DNA of 64,000 nt, taken from assembly GCF_020510445.1 (NCBI RefSeq), contig NZ_JAHBAG010000001.1, forward strand, positions 2,766,501 through 2,830,500, given 5' to 3'. Source of the stretch: Hydrogenophaga taeniospiralis. GTDB lineage: Bacteria; Pseudomonadota; Gammaproteobacteria; Burkholderiales; Burkholderiaceae_C. Positions within the stretch are counted from its first letter, which is position 1. Each line of letters opens with the position of its first letter. Shown here in pieces: positions 9,542-17,261 of this stretch. The translations under genes were made by a program, and so were the position numbers. The notes under the pieces were generated by a model. The model ran no database searches. It saw only the letters and a list, made by a program, of their open reading frames with translations, and had not been told where the DNA came from.

Positions 9542-9919
9542 ATGCAGGACGAGCAATACCACCGTGGCCTGGCCACCCGCCGCGAGGTCATGGGCGATGC
9601 GTTCGTGGACCGCGCGCTGGCCGGCGCCACCCCGTTCACCCAGCCCATGCAGGACCACATCTCGCGCGCCGCCTGGGGCGACGTCTGGCAGCGCGAGGGG
9701 CTGGACCGCAAGACGCGCAGCCTCATCACCGTGGCCATGCTGACGGCGCTGGGCAAGCAGCACGAACTCAAGGGCCATGTGCGCGGTGCGCTCAACAACG
9801 GCGCGACCGTGCAGGAAATCCAGGAGGTGTTGCTGCACGCCGCGGTGTATTGCGGCGTGCCCACCGCGGTCGACGCGTTTCGCAGCGCGGCCGAGGTGGT
9901 CGATGCGCCTGCGCCCTGA
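9542..9919 (+). CDS. pcaC: 4-carboxymuconolactone decarboxylase-type protein (PcaC-like)
   Basis: A 125-residue CMD-family protein whose full length, RREVMGDAFVDRAL start and RSLITVAMLTALGK / LHAAVYCGVPTA motifs match PcaC. PcaC decarboxylates 4-carboxymuconolactone to 3-oxoadipate enol-lactone in the protocatechuate branch of the beta-ketoadipate pathway. No other pca genes are adjacent, so a looser CMD function is possible. scoAB, a related CoA transferase, lies 3 kb away but is annotated for acetoacetate-type substrates. The downstream Bug-family gene starts 40 bases later and may be co-transcribed. Confidence 0.7.
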   Translation: MQDEQYHRGLATRREVMGDAFVDRALAGATPFTQPMQDHISRAAWGDVWQREGLDRKTRSLITVAMLTALGKQHELKGHVRGALNNGATVQEIQEVLLHAAVYCGVPTAVDAFRSAAEVVDAPAP

Positions 9920-9959
9920 ACCGATCCCGTTTCTTCCACAACCTTTGTCAGGAGTTTTC

Positions 9960-10946
9960 ATGCACAGCTTTCGCCGGCATTTCATCGCCCATACCCTGCG
10001 TTGCGCGCTCGCCATCGGCGCCACCCTGGGGGTGGGTCTGGCCGCGGCCCAGACGCAATCCACCCGGATCATGGTCGGCTTTCCAGCCGGTGGCGGCACC
10101 GACGCGATCGCCCGCATCCTCGCCGAGCGCCTGCAGGCCGACCTGGGCGCACCGGTGGTGGTGGACAACAAGCCCGGTGCGGGCGGCCAGCTCGCCGCGC
10201 AGGCGCTCAAGGCCGCGGCGCCCGATGGTCACACCCTGTTCCTCAGCCACGACCACAGCATCACCATCCTGCCCATGGTGACGAAGAACCCGGGCTACGA
10301 CTCGGCGAAAGACTTCGTGCCAGTGGCCGGTTTCGCCACCTTCGTGAACGCCATCGCCCTGTCGGCCGGCACACCCGCCACCTCGCTCAAAGGCTATGCC
10401 GACTGGGTGCGCCAGCAGGGCGGCGGCAAGGGCACGGTGGGCATTCCCGCGCCCGGTTCGGTGCCGCAGTTTCTGGTGCAGGAGATCGCGAAGAAGAACC
10501 AGCTGGACCTCGTGGCCGCGCCGTACCGGGGCAGCGCGCCCATGATGGGCGACATGCTGGGCAACCAGATTCCGGCCGGTGTGGCCTCCATCCCCGACTT
10601 CATCGAGAACCACAGGGCCGGCAAGCTGCGCGTGGTTGCCGTCATGGGCACGCAGCGCCAGGCCGCCATGCCCGAGGTACCGACCTTTGCCGAACTCGGG
10701 CTGACGGGCTTTGAAGAGGTGCCGTACTACGGCGTGTTCGCGCCCGCGGGCACCCCCAAGGCGACGCTGGACAAGCTGGGCGCCGCGATCCAGAGGGCGA
10801 TTGCCGTGCCCGAGGTGAAAGACCGGCTCACCGCCATGGGCCTGACCGTGGGCTACATGAGCTCCGAACAACTCGCCGCGCGCGAGCGCAGCTACGCGAA
10901 GGTGTGGGCCAAGATCATCAAGGACAGCGGCTTCCAGCCGCAGTGA
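9960..10946 (+). CDS. Bug-family tripartite tricarboxylate transporter substrate-binding protein
   Basis: A 328-residue periplasmic binding protein of the Bug/TctC family, hugely expanded in Burkholderiales. It has a signal peptide (about 1-30, ending GVGLAAAQ). The family signature follows in IMVGFPAGGGTDAIAR and VVDNKPGAGGQLAAQAL, and the C-terminal VFAPAGTPKATLDKL repeat region is typical. It binds a small carboxylate or aromatic acid. No TctA/TctB permease is nearby, which is usual for Bug proteins. The start ATG 9960 has GGAG 5 bases upstream. Confidence 0.9.
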   Translation: MHSFRRHFIAHTLRCALAIGATLGVGLAAAQTQSTRIMVGFPAGGGTDAIARILAERLQADLGAPVVVDNKPGAGGQLAAQALKAAAPDGHTLFLSHDHSITILPMVTKNPGYDSAKDFVPVAGFATFVNAIALSAGTPATSLKGYADWVRQQGGGKGTVGIPAPGSVPQFLVQEIAKKNQLDLVAAPYRGSAPMMGDMLGNQIPAGVASIPDFIENHRAGKLRVVAVMGTQRQAAMPEVPTFAELGLTGFEEVPYYGVFAPAGTPKATLDKLGAAIQRAIAVPEVKDRLTAMGLTVGYMSSEQLAARERSYAKVWAKIIKDSGFQPQ

Positions 10947-11075
10947 GCCGTCGGGTGGTTGCCGGCGCCGCCTTGCCATGTCCGCGCAAGGCGGGCCAGG
11001 CGGCTGCGGTCTGGCTGGTGGTGCAAAAACCGATGCAATCGTATGCATTGAAGCCTGCGGGTTTTGCCATTTGGC

Positions 11076-11097
11076 AGGGTTTCTTGGTAGAAACCCT
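11076..11097. promoter_or_regulatory. Inverted repeat upstream of the sugar-type binding protein gene
   Basis: A perfect 8-bp inverted repeat, AGGGTTTC-N6-GAAACCCT, lies 50 bases before the ATG at 11148. Nearby are another dyad around 11033-11048 (ATGCA-N6-TGCAT) and two TGCATGG words. This looks like an operator region for a dimeric regulator, LacI-type or similar. A short hairpin role is the alternative. Confidence 0.4.
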
Positions 11098-11147
11098 TGC
11101 ATGGACATGGATACTATGCATGGTTTCCACAATGTTTCCATTCCCCC

Positions 11148-12476
11148 ATGCTTCATAAAAATCAATTGCGCGGCCTGGTTGCTGCTGGGATGACCCTGCT
11201 GGGCAGCACCTGTATTCAAGCCGGAGAGGTCGAGGTTCTGCACTACTGGACCTCGGGCGGCGAGGCCCAGTCGGTGCAGGAACTCAAGGCCACGATGACC
11301 GCACGGGGCCATTCCTGGAAAGACTTTTCCGTGGTGGGCGGCGCTGGTGAAAACGCCATGGAGACCCTGAAGCAGCGCGTGCTCGAAGGCCGGGCACCGG
11401 CCGCCGCCCTGATCAAGGGGCCTGCGATTCAGGAATGGGCCGAGCTGAACGCGCTGACCAGTCTGGATTCCATGGCGCTGTTTGACAAATGGGATGACGT
11501 TCTGCCCAAGGTGGTGGCCGACCAGATGAAGCACAAGGGCCACTATGTGGCGGTGCCGGTCAATGTGCACCGTGTCAACTGGCTGTGGGCCAACTCGGCG
11601 GTGCTGAAAAAGGCCGGGGTCACGGCCATGCCCCGGACCTGGGACGAATTTTTTGCCGCCGCCGACAAGATCCGTGGTGCGGGTCTTGTTCCCTTGGCCC
11701 ATGGCGGACAGGACTGGCAGGACTTCACGGTGTTCGAGACCGTGGCGCTGGGTGTTGGTGGGCCTGAGTTCTACGACAAGGCGCTGCTCAAACTGGACAA
11801 GACCGCCATCGCCAGCGACGCGATGAAAAAGACCCTGGAAACCTTTCGCCGCCTCAAGACCTATGTCGATGACAAGGCACCCGGTCGCGACTGGAACGTC
11901 GCGACCGACATGGTGATCAAAGGCAAGGCCGGATTCCAGTTCATGGGAGACTGGGCCAAGGGCGAGTTCCTGGCCGCTAAACAGCAGCCGGGCAAAGACT
12001 TCACCTGCACGCCCGCGCCCGGCACGGCCAATGCCTACACCTTCAACGTCGATTCCTTTGCCATGTTCCAGCTCAAGAGCTGGGAGGCTCAAAAGGCCCA
12101 GGGCTATCTGGCCTATTTGCTGATGGGCAAAGACTTCCAGGAGCGGTTCAACCTGCGCAAAGGCTCTATCCCGGTGCATCTGAACCTGAACATGGACAAG
12201 TTTGACGAATGTGCGAAGCGCTCCAATGTTGACTTCGCGGCAACGGCCAAGGCGGGCACCTTGGTGCCTTCGGTGGCACACGGCATGGCGCTGTCGACGG
12301 CACAGCAAAAGGCCATGCGTGCGGCCGTGAGCGAGTTCTGGAACACGGACTCGATGTCGGTCGGTGATGCCATTGCCCGGCTGCAGACGCTCAATGCCCC
12401 CGTTGCGCCGATGGTGCCTGTCGTGGCCAAGCCGACCGCCGAGCCCAAGCCGGGGAAGGCCCCCCAGAAGAAATAG
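11148..12476 (+). CDS. Carbohydrate-type ABC transporter substrate-binding protein (orphan)
   Basis: A 442-residue extracellular solute-binding protein of the sugar-binding (family 1) type. After an export signal (about 1-25) comes VEVLHYWTSGGEAQSVQELKA, a hallmark of GtsA/glucose-binding relatives. Conserved NVHRVNWLWAN and LAHGGQDWQDFTVFE follow. It should deliver a sugar to an ABC importer, but no permease or ATPase gene flanks it. The C-terminus has an unusual Pro/Lys-rich tail (AEPKPGKAPQKK). Codon use looks slightly less GC-biased than its neighbours. Transcription may be controlled by the inverted repeats upstream. Confidence 0.88.
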   Translation: MLHKNQLRGLVAAGMTLLGSTCIQAGEVEVLHYWTSGGEAQSVQELKATMTARGHSWKDFSVVGGAGENAMETLKQRVLEGRAPAAALIKGPAIQEWAELNALTSLDSMALFDKWDDVLPKVVADQMKHKGHYVAVPVNVHRVNWLWANSAVLKKAGVTAMPRTWDEFFAAADKIRGAGLVPLAHGGQDWQDFTVFETVALGVGGPEFYDKALLKLDKTAIASDAMKKTLETFRRLKTYVDDKAPGRDWNVATDMVIKGKAGFQFMGDWAKGEFLAAKQQPGKDFTCTPAPGTANAYTFNVDSFAMFQLKSWEAQKAQGYLAYLLMGKDFQERFNLRKGSIPVHLNLNMDKFDECAKRSNVDFAATAKAGTLVPSVAHGMALSTAQQKAMRAAVSEFWNTDSMSVGDAIARLQTLNAPVAPMVPVVAKPTAEPKPGKAPQKK

Positions 12477-12487
12477 CCATCGGTGAC

Positions 12488-13066
12488 TCAGCCCGCCAGC
12501 AAGCGGTGCACCAGATCCGGTGTGCTGTGTGCCTGGTATTTGCGCATCAGCCGCGCGCGGTAGATCTCGACCGTGCGGTGGCTGATGCCCAGCACCTTGC
12601 CGATCTCCTTGCTGGTCAGACCATCCATCAGAAAGGCGGCCACCTCGCGTTCGCGCCCGGTCAGTTCGGCCTTGACCGCGCGGCGGGAACTCAGGTCCTC
12701 AAAGCTCCAGATGCCGGCCTCGTGCGGCGCTTCGCGGCGCAGGGCCCGGCCGGTGACGTGGCACCAGAAGGTTTCGCCCTTGAGGCGGCCGTCCACGCGT
12801 TTCATGATGCGGTCGTCGGCGTAGCTGCCGCTGCGCCCGAGGATCGGTGCGATGCGTGCACCGGTGCGCTCGTACTCGTCGGCACTGGGGTAGAGCACCT
12901 GGAAACTCTGTCCGATGAGTTGCTCGCGGGTGGCGCCAAACATCTCGCACAGGGCCTGGTTGCAGTCCACAATCGTGCGCTGACGCGAGAGCACCAGCCC
13001 GAGCGGCGCCAGATCGAAGGCGAGGCGGTAGTCGATGCCGGAGAGGTCGGTGTTCGGGTTAGTCAT
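12488..13066 (-). CDS. PAS-domain LuxR-family transcriptional regulator
   Basis: A 192-residue regulator: an N-terminal PAS domain (about 15-125; APLGLVLSRQRTIVDCNQAL) and a C-terminal LuxR helix-turn-helix (about 133-178; LTGREREVAAFLMDGLTSKEIGKVL then HRTVEIYRARLM). There is no phosphoacceptor domain, so it probably senses a ligand through PAS. It is divergent from scoAB with only 71 bases between start codons, and this gap holds a perfect 22-bp inverted repeat. It is therefore likely to regulate scoAB and itself, an inference from position. Confidence 0.9.
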   Translation of the reverse strand: MTNPNTDLSGIDYRLAFDLAPLGLVLSRQRTIVDCNQALCEMFGATREQLIGQSFQVLYPSADEYERTGARIAPILGRSGSYADDRIMKRVDGRLKGETFWCHVTGRALRREAPHEAGIWSFEDLSSRRAVKAELTGREREVAAFLMDGLTSKEIGKVLGISHRTVEIYRARLMRKYQAHSTPDLVHRLLAG

Positions 13067-13074
13067 TAGGTCAA

Positions 13075-13096
13075 ACTACGTATGTTGTTACGTAGT
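13075..13096. promoter_or_regulatory. Perfect 22-bp inverted repeat, probable LuxR-type operator
   Basis: ACTACGTA (13075-13082), a 6-base spacer and TACGTAGT (13089-13096) form a perfect dyad in the 71-base gap between the PAS-LuxR gene and scoA. Size and symmetry suit a dimeric LuxR-type protein. The dyad sits 9 bases from the regulator's start codon and 41 bases from the scoA start, so one site could serve both promoters. Confidence 0.7.
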
Positions 13097-13137
13097 ATCG
13101 TTGCAGTCACCCCTGTTCAACCACTGGAGCAACCGAC

Positions 13138-13839
13138 GTGAACAAGATTTACCCGAGCGCAGCCGAAGCCCTCAAGGGCGTGGTGGCCGACGGCCAGCTC
13201 ATCGCCGTGGGCGGTTTTGGCCTGTGCGGCATCCCCGAGGCGCTGATCGACGCGCTGCGCGATTCCGGCGTGAAAAACCTGACCGCCATTTCCAACAACG
13301 CCGGCGTGGATGGCTTCGGCTTGGGCAAGCTGCTGGAGACGCGACAGATCAAGAAAATGATCTCGTCCTATGTGGGCGAAAACAAGGAGTTCGAGCGCCA
13401 GTACCTGGCCGGTGAGCTCGAACTCGAATTCACGCCGCAGGGCACGCTGGCCGAGAAGCTGCGCGCCGGTGGCGCCGGCATTCCCGCCTTCTTCACCAAG
13501 ACCGGCGTGGGTACGCTGGTCGCCGAGGGCAAGGAGCTGCGCGAGTTCGACGGCGAGACCTACGTGATGGAGCGCTCGCTGCTGCCCGAGGTGTCGCTGG
13601 TGAAAGCCGATGTGGCCGACATGTCCGGCAACTTGCGCTTCAACATGACGGCGCGCAATTTCAACCCCGCGGCCGCCACCGCCGGCAAGATCTGCATCGT
13701 GGAGGTGGAGCGCATCGTGGCCACCGGCGAGATCGCCCCCGACGACGTGCACCTGCCCGGCATCTACGTGCACCGCATCGTGCTCAACGCCAACCCGGAA
13801 AAGCGCATCGAGAAGCGCACCACCCGCGATAGGAAGTAA
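13138..13839 (+). CDS. scoA: 3-oxoacid CoA-transferase subunit A
   Basis: The 233-residue alpha subunit of succinyl-CoA:3-ketoacid CoA transferase. It moves CoA between succinyl-CoA and acetoacetate for ketone-body or polyhydroxybutyrate-derived carbon use. The family glycine motif GGFGLCGIPEALIDAL is at about residues 23-38, and the C-terminal GIYVHRIV is typical. It starts with GTG 13138, GGAG 8 bases before. It is co-transcribed with scoB (69-base gap) and probably controlled by the divergent PAS-LuxR regulator. Confidence 0.95.
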   Translation: MNKIYPSAAEALKGVVADGQLIAVGGFGLCGIPEALIDALRDSGVKNLTAISNNAGVDGFGLGKLLETRQIKKMISSYVGENKEFERQYLAGELELEFTPQGTLAEKLRAGGAGIPAFFTKTGVGTLVAEGKELREFDGETYVMERSLLPEVSLVKADVADMSGNLRFNMTARNFNPAAATAGKICIVEVERIVATGEIAPDDVHLPGIYVHRIVLNANPEKRIEKRTTRDRK

Positions 13840-13908
13840 TACCTTGTGGGACAGACCGCAGACGCGAAGCGGCCAGCTCTGTCCCCAACCGACTAAAGGA
13901 GATTTGAA

Positions 13909-14547
13909 ATGCCTTGGACCCAAGACCAGATGGCCGCGCGTGCGGCGCAGGAGCTGCAGGACGGCTTTTACGTGAACCTCGGCATCGGCATCCCGACGCT
14001 GGTGGCCAACCACGTGCCCGACCACGTGGAGGTGTGGCTGCAGAGCGAGAACGGCATGCTGGGCATCGGCCCGTTTCCGTACGAGGACGAGGTGGACCCG
14101 GACCTGATCAACGCCGGCAAACAGACCGTGACCACGATGAAAGGGTCGGCCATTTTCGGCAGCGACCAGTCGTTCGCCATGATCCGCGGCGGCAAGATCA
14201 ACCTGTCCATCCTGGGCGCCATGCAGGTGACGGACAAGGGCGATCTGGCCAACTGGATGATTCCCGGCAAGATGGTCAAGGGCATGGGCGGCGCCATGGA
14301 CCTGGTGGCCGGCGTCAAGCGCGTGATCGTGCTGATGGAGCACGTCGCGAAGAAGAAAGACGGCAGCGAAGACCTGAAGATCCTGCCCCAGTGCACCCTG
14401 CCGCTGACGGGCAAGGGCGTGGTCAACCGCATCATCACCGACCTGGCCGTGATGGACGTGACGCCCGAAGGCCTGAAGGTGGTGGAACTGGCGCCGGACG
14501 TGAGCCGCGAGTTCCTGCAGTCCAAGACCGGTGTCCCCTTGATCTGA
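13909..14547 (+). CDS. scoB: 3-oxoacid CoA-transferase subunit B
   Basis: The 212-residue beta subunit of the same CoA transferase. The catalytic glutamate sits in the [11 protein letters not shown] motif (about residue 50), where it forms the glutamyl-CoA thioester. LGIGIPTLV and [19 protein letters not shown] are conserved in the family. A strong site (AAAGGAG, 7 bases before ATG 13909) drives translation. It acts with ScoA in the cytoplasm. A riboswitch-controlled unit starts about 60 bases downstream. Confidence 0.95.
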   Translation: MPWTQDQMAARAAQELQDGFYVNLGIGIPTLVANHVPDHVEVWLQSENGMLGIGPFPYEDEVDPDLINAGKQTVTTMKGSAIFGSDQSFAMIRGGKINLSILGAMQVTDKGDLANWMIPGKMVKGMGGAMDLVAGVKRVIVLMEHVAKKKDGSEDLKILPQCTLPLTGKGVVNRIITDLAVMDVTPEGLKVVELAPDVSREFLQSKTGVPLI

Positions 14548-14599
14548 CACGGCGGTGGCCGCGCGCCGTCCGGCGTCCGGTCGCCAGCCACCCGTCGTC

Positions 14600-14605
14600 T
14601 ATACT
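14600..14605 (+). promoter_or_regulatory. -10 element before the manganese riboswitch
   Basis: TATACT at 14600-14605 is a near-consensus -10 placed just before the riboswitch aptamer, so the transcript would begin near 14612. The -35 region is weak. Confidence 0.45.
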
Positions 14606-14610
14606 CGCGC

Positions 14611-14716
14611 CTCACCCGTCATCGGGGAGTAGCCGCTCTGCACCACGCAGAGGTCCGCGTCAACACACTTGGCCCCCATGGCCATGGCGCCGACAGCTTC
14701 AAGCCTGGCAAGACCT
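14611..14716 (+). ncRNA. yybP-ykoY manganese riboswitch
   Basis: The leader of the UPF0016 gene carries the hallmark GGGGAGTAGC (14624-14633). A P2 hairpin follows (CTCTGC...GCAGAG). Then comes the CGTCAACACACTTGGC region, and the conserved 3' strand TGGCAAGACC closes the aptamer. This pattern defines the Mn2+-sensing yybP-ykoY class, which commonly precedes UPF0016/TMEM165 exporters in proteobacteria. The aptamer runs directly into a terminator hairpin (14719-14759), so Mn2+ binding should favour read-through. Boundaries are approximate. Confidence 0.85.
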
Positions 14717-14718
14717 TT

Positions 14719-14766
14719 GACCGCACAGTCTCCGGAAGGGCCGGGGCTGCTGTGCGGTCTTTTGGT
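14719..14766 (+). terminator. Riboswitch expression-platform terminator
   Basis: A 10-bp stem, GACCGCACAG (14719-14728) with CTGTGCGGTC (14750-14759), is followed by TTTTGGTTTT and lies between the aptamer and the start at 14790. AAGACC at 14710-14715 at the aptamer's 3' end could compete for the GGTCTT strand. That gives a plausible switch between termination and antitermination. Confidence 0.8.
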
Positions 14767-14789
14767 TTTCCGGCCCCTGGAGCATTGTT

Positions 14790-15371
14790 TTGGACGCCTT
14801 CCTCCTTTCCACCGGAATCGTCGCCCTGGCCGAAATGGGCGACAAGACCCAGCTGCTGTCGCTGGTGCTGGCCGCGCGTTTCAGGCGCCCCTGGCCCATC
14901 CTCTGGGGCATCCTCGCGGCCACGCTGCTCAACCACGCCCTGGCCGGCGCGGCGGGCGCCTGGGTCATGGCCACGGTGGGTCCGAACGTGATGCGCTGGG
15001 TGCTCGGTCTGTCCTTCATCGCCATGGCCGGCTGGATGCTGATCCCCGACAAGCTCGACGATGACGACGCCATGCCCCAGCGGCAGTTCGGCGTGTTCGC
15101 CACCACCACCTGGACGTTCTTCCTGGCCGAGATGGGCGACAAGACCCAGATCGCCACCGTGGCCCTGGGCGCCCAGTACGCGCCGCTGGTGGCCGTGGTC
15201 GCTGGCACCACCCTGGGGATGATGCTGGCCAACGCGCCGGTGGTGTTCTTCGGGGACGCCCTCACGCGGCGCGTGCCCATCAAGGCGGTGCACGTCTTGG
15301 CGGCGCTGATCTTCGCGGTGCTGGGGGTGCTCGCGTTGCTCGGGGTGGGGTCGTCGTTCGTTGGCGGATGA
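14790..15371 (+). CDS. UPF0016/TMEM165-family manganese exporter
   Basis: A 193-residue membrane protein with two copies of the family signature E-x-G-D-K-T (ALAEMGDKTQLLSLVLAARF near the N-terminus and LAEMGDKTQIATVALGAQY in the middle), each opening a three-helix repeat. Members move Mn2+ or Ca2+ by cation exchange, and bacterial relatives export manganese. The start is TTG 14790 with GGAG 7 bases before. The upstream yybP-ykoY riboswitch supports manganese export as its role. A strong hairpin after the stop probably terminates transcription. Confidence 0.9.
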   Translation: MDAFLLSTGIVALAEMGDKTQLLSLVLAARFRRPWPILWGILAATLLNHALAGAAGAWVMATVGPNVMRWVLGLSFIAMAGWMLIPDKLDDDDAMPQRQFGVFATTTWTFFLAEMGDKTQIATVALGAQYAPLVAVVAGTTLGMMLANAPVVFFGDALTRRVPIKAVHVLAALIFAVLGVLALLGVGSSFVGG

Positions 15372-15420
15372 GGGGTCGGTACCTTCCTCTTTTCCGCCCA
15401 GCGCAGTCCTGCGCAGACGT

Positions 15421-15449
15421 GAAACGAGGCCCGCTGGGGGCCTCGTTTC
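15421..15449. terminator. Strong hairpin between the UPF0016 gene and tRNA-Gly
   Basis: A perfect 12-bp stem, GAAACGAGGCCC (15421-15432) with GGGCCTCGTTTC (15438-15449), has a 5-base loop. It lies 50 bases after the UPF0016 stop and 8 bases beyond the 3' end of the tRNA on the other strand, so it can end transcription from both sides. The T-tract is short. Confidence 0.65.
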
Positions 15450-15456
15450 ATTGTTC

Positions 15457-15530
15457 TGGAGCGGGTGAAGGGAATCGAACCCTCGTATGAAGCTTGGGAA
15501 GCTGCCGTTCTGCCATTGAACTACACCCGC
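15457..15530 (-). tRNA. tRNA-Gly (CCC anticodon)
   Basis: The minus strand reads GCGGGTGTAGTTCAATGGC..., the glycine tRNA acceptor and D-arm pattern. The anticodon loop TTCCCAA (anticodon CCC) follows, then the T-loop GGTTCGATTCC and a 3' half (CACCCGC) that pairs with the 5' GCGGGTG. Discriminator T and an encoded CCA (15457-15459) follow, for 74 bases in total. It decodes GGG codons. The anticodon stem has one C-T mismatch in my reading. Confidence 0.95.
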
Positions 15531-15562
15531 GAGGCCTAGGAGTGTAAGCGATGGCGGGTGGC

Positions 15563-17038
15563 TCAGGCGATGAAGACGCGATGGGCCATCCAGTACAGGC
15601 CGGCGGCCAGCGCCATGGACACCGGCAGTGTCAGGACCCACGCAATCAGGATGCTGCTGATGGTCTTGCTTTGCAGGCCACTGCGGTTGGCCACCATGGT
15701 GCCGGCCACGCCGGACGAGAGCACGTGGGTGGTCGATACCGGTAGCGAGAACACGTTGGCCATGCCGATGGCCATGGCGGCGGTCACCTGCGCGCTCATG
15801 CCCTGGGAGTAGGTCATGCCCTGCTTGCCGATCTTTTCACCCACGGTCTTGACCACACGTTTCCAGCCGATCATGGTGCCGATGCCCAGCGCAAGGGCCA
15901 CCGCAATCACCACCCAGAAAGGGGCGTATTCGGTGGACGCGGTGAGGTCCTTGCGCAGGCGCGCGAGATCGCGCTTTTCTTCCGCGGGCAGGTAGGCCAG
16001 GCGGGACACCTTGCGAGCCGTGTCGTCCAGGCACAGGATGTAGCGGCGGATGTCCACGCGGGTACGGGGGGCAAGGGTGGTGTAACTGGTCACGCCAACC
16101 AGACCGCGCTGCAGTGCGGCGATGGTGATTTCGGTCTGGTGCGGGTCGCAGCGGAATTTCGCGGGCAGTTCGCTGCCGTTCGCCTTGCCCAGCGCAAGGT
16201 ACGTGGACAGCGTGGCGTTGTTGCGCTGGTAAAAATCGCTGAGGTACACGGCGGCGTCCCGCGTGCGGTCGATCTCGTATTTGCTGCTGCTCAGGTCGAG
16301 CACGAAATAGGAAGGCACGATGCCGATCAGCACCAGCATGATCAGGCCGATGCCCTTCTGTCCGTCGTTGGAGCCGTGCACAAAGCTCACGCCCAGCGCC
16401 GAGAGCACCAGTACCATGCGGCTCCAGAAAGGGGGGTGTTTCTTGCCCACGTCTTCCATCCGCTTTTCGGGCGTCTTGTGCATGGTCGATCGCGGTTTCC
16501 ACCATTTCAGTACCACCAGGATCAGGCCCGCCACCAGGAAACCCGCCAGGGGCGACAGGACCAGCGAAATCGCGATGTCGATCGCCTTCTGCCAGTTCAC
16601 GCCTTGCGACAGCTCGATGTCTGTGATCAGGGCATTGGCCATGCCCACACCCAGGATGGAGCCGATGAGGGTGTGTGAACTGGACGCGGGAATGCCGAGG
16701 AACCAGGTCCCCAGGTTCCAGGCGATGGCTGCGGTCAGCAGCGAGAACACCATGGCCAGGCCCCGGCCGGAGTCCACGTCGATCAGCAACTCGACCGGCA
16801 GGAGGTGCACGATGGCGTAAGCCACGCCCACGCCACCCAGCAGCACGCCGAGGAAGTTGAACACGCCGGAAGAAAAGACCGCCACCGAGGGTGGCATGGC
16901 CCGGGTGTAGATCACGGTTGCCACCGCGTTGGCGGTGTCGTGGAATCCGTTGATGAATTCAAAGGCGAGAACGAACAGCAGGGCCACCAGCAGGCTGATG
17001 AGGAGCCAGGGTTCGAGGCTTCCGAGCATGGAGATCAT
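15563..17038 (-). CDS. Inorganic phosphate transporter, Pit family
   Basis: A 491-residue membrane transporter of the PiT family. The N-terminal signature GFHDTANAVATVIYTRAMPP and the C-terminal SLPVSTTHVLSSGVAGTMVANRSG form the inverted pair of phosphate-binding repeats. A cytoplasmic loop of about 200 residues lies between them, and VHGSNDGQKGIGLIM is also typical. It imports phosphate as a neutral metal-phosphate complex with protons. I used ATG 17038; ATG 17029 is possible. The upstream region has a Pho-box-like site and a strong hairpin in the presumed leader. Confidence 0.93.
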   Translation of the reverse strand: MISMLGSLEPWLLISLLVALLFVLAFEFINGFHDTANAVATVIYTRAMPPSVAVFSSGVFNFLGVLLGGVGVAYAIVHLLPVELLIDVDSGRGLAMVFSLLTAAIAWNLGTWFLGIPASSSHTLIGSILGVGMANALITDIELSQGVNWQKAIDIAISLVLSPLAGFLVAGLILVVLKWWKPRSTMHKTPEKRMEDVGKKHPPFWSRMVLVLSALGVSFVHGSNDGQKGIGLIMLVLIGIVPSYFVLDLSSSKYEIDRTRDAAVYLSDFYQRNNATLSTYLALGKANGSELPAKFRCDPHQTEITIAALQRGLVGVTSYTTLAPRTRVDIRRYILCLDDTARKVSRLAYLPAEEKRDLARLRKDLTASTEYAPFWVVIAVALALGIGTMIGWKRVVKTVGEKIGKQGMTYSQGMSAQVTAAMAIGMANVFSLPVSTTHVLSSGVAGTMVANRSGLQSKTISSILIAWVLTLPVSMALAAGLYWMAHRVFIA

Positions 17039-17058
17039 GAATAGGGGGGCGAATGCGC

Positions 17059-17088
17059 AAAGAGGCTGCCATGGATGGCAGCCTCTTT
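17059..17088 (-). other. 12-bp perfect hairpin in the pit leader
   Basis: AAAGAGGCTGCC (17059-17070) pairs with GGCAGCCTCTTT (17077-17088) around a 6-base loop. It lies 21 bases upstream of the pit start and downstream of the Pho-box-like site, so it should be in the 5' untranslated region. Both arms end in A/T runs, giving terminator-like symmetry. It could act as an attenuator, an mRNA stabiliser or an insulating terminator. Confidence 0.55.
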
Positions 17089-17096
17089 ACAGTGAT

Positions 17097-17114
17097 GTGA
17101 AAGTTTTGTGACAA
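17097..17114 (-). promoter_or_regulatory. Pho-box-like PhoB site upstream of pit
   Basis: The minus strand reads TTGTCACAAAACTTTCAC, which matches the classical Pho box (CTGTCATAAAACTGTCAC) at 15 of 18 positions, with the two TGTCA-like direct repeats 11 bases apart. A possible -10 (TGTAAA) begins about 5 bases downstream. It suggests phosphate-starvation control by PhoB. The functional effect is an inference. Confidence 0.6.
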
Positions 17115-17261
17115 CCCGGATTTTCGCTCATTCAGGAACAGGGCCCCGGCCCAGGACATGAACACGGCGCGCCTCGGCTGATCCGCCGGGGGTTGAACTA
17201 CGCCCGCGATATCGGTTCGAACAATCACGCACGGGCGTGGTGCCGGTTTGAGCGGCTGTTT

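Noticed and set aside
9948..12308. 786-codon minus-strand open frame across the Bug and sugar-binding genes
   Set aside because: It is the GC-rich antisense shadow of two well-supported plus-strand genes. It has biased repetitive composition (His/Gly/Gln/Arg) and no family motif.
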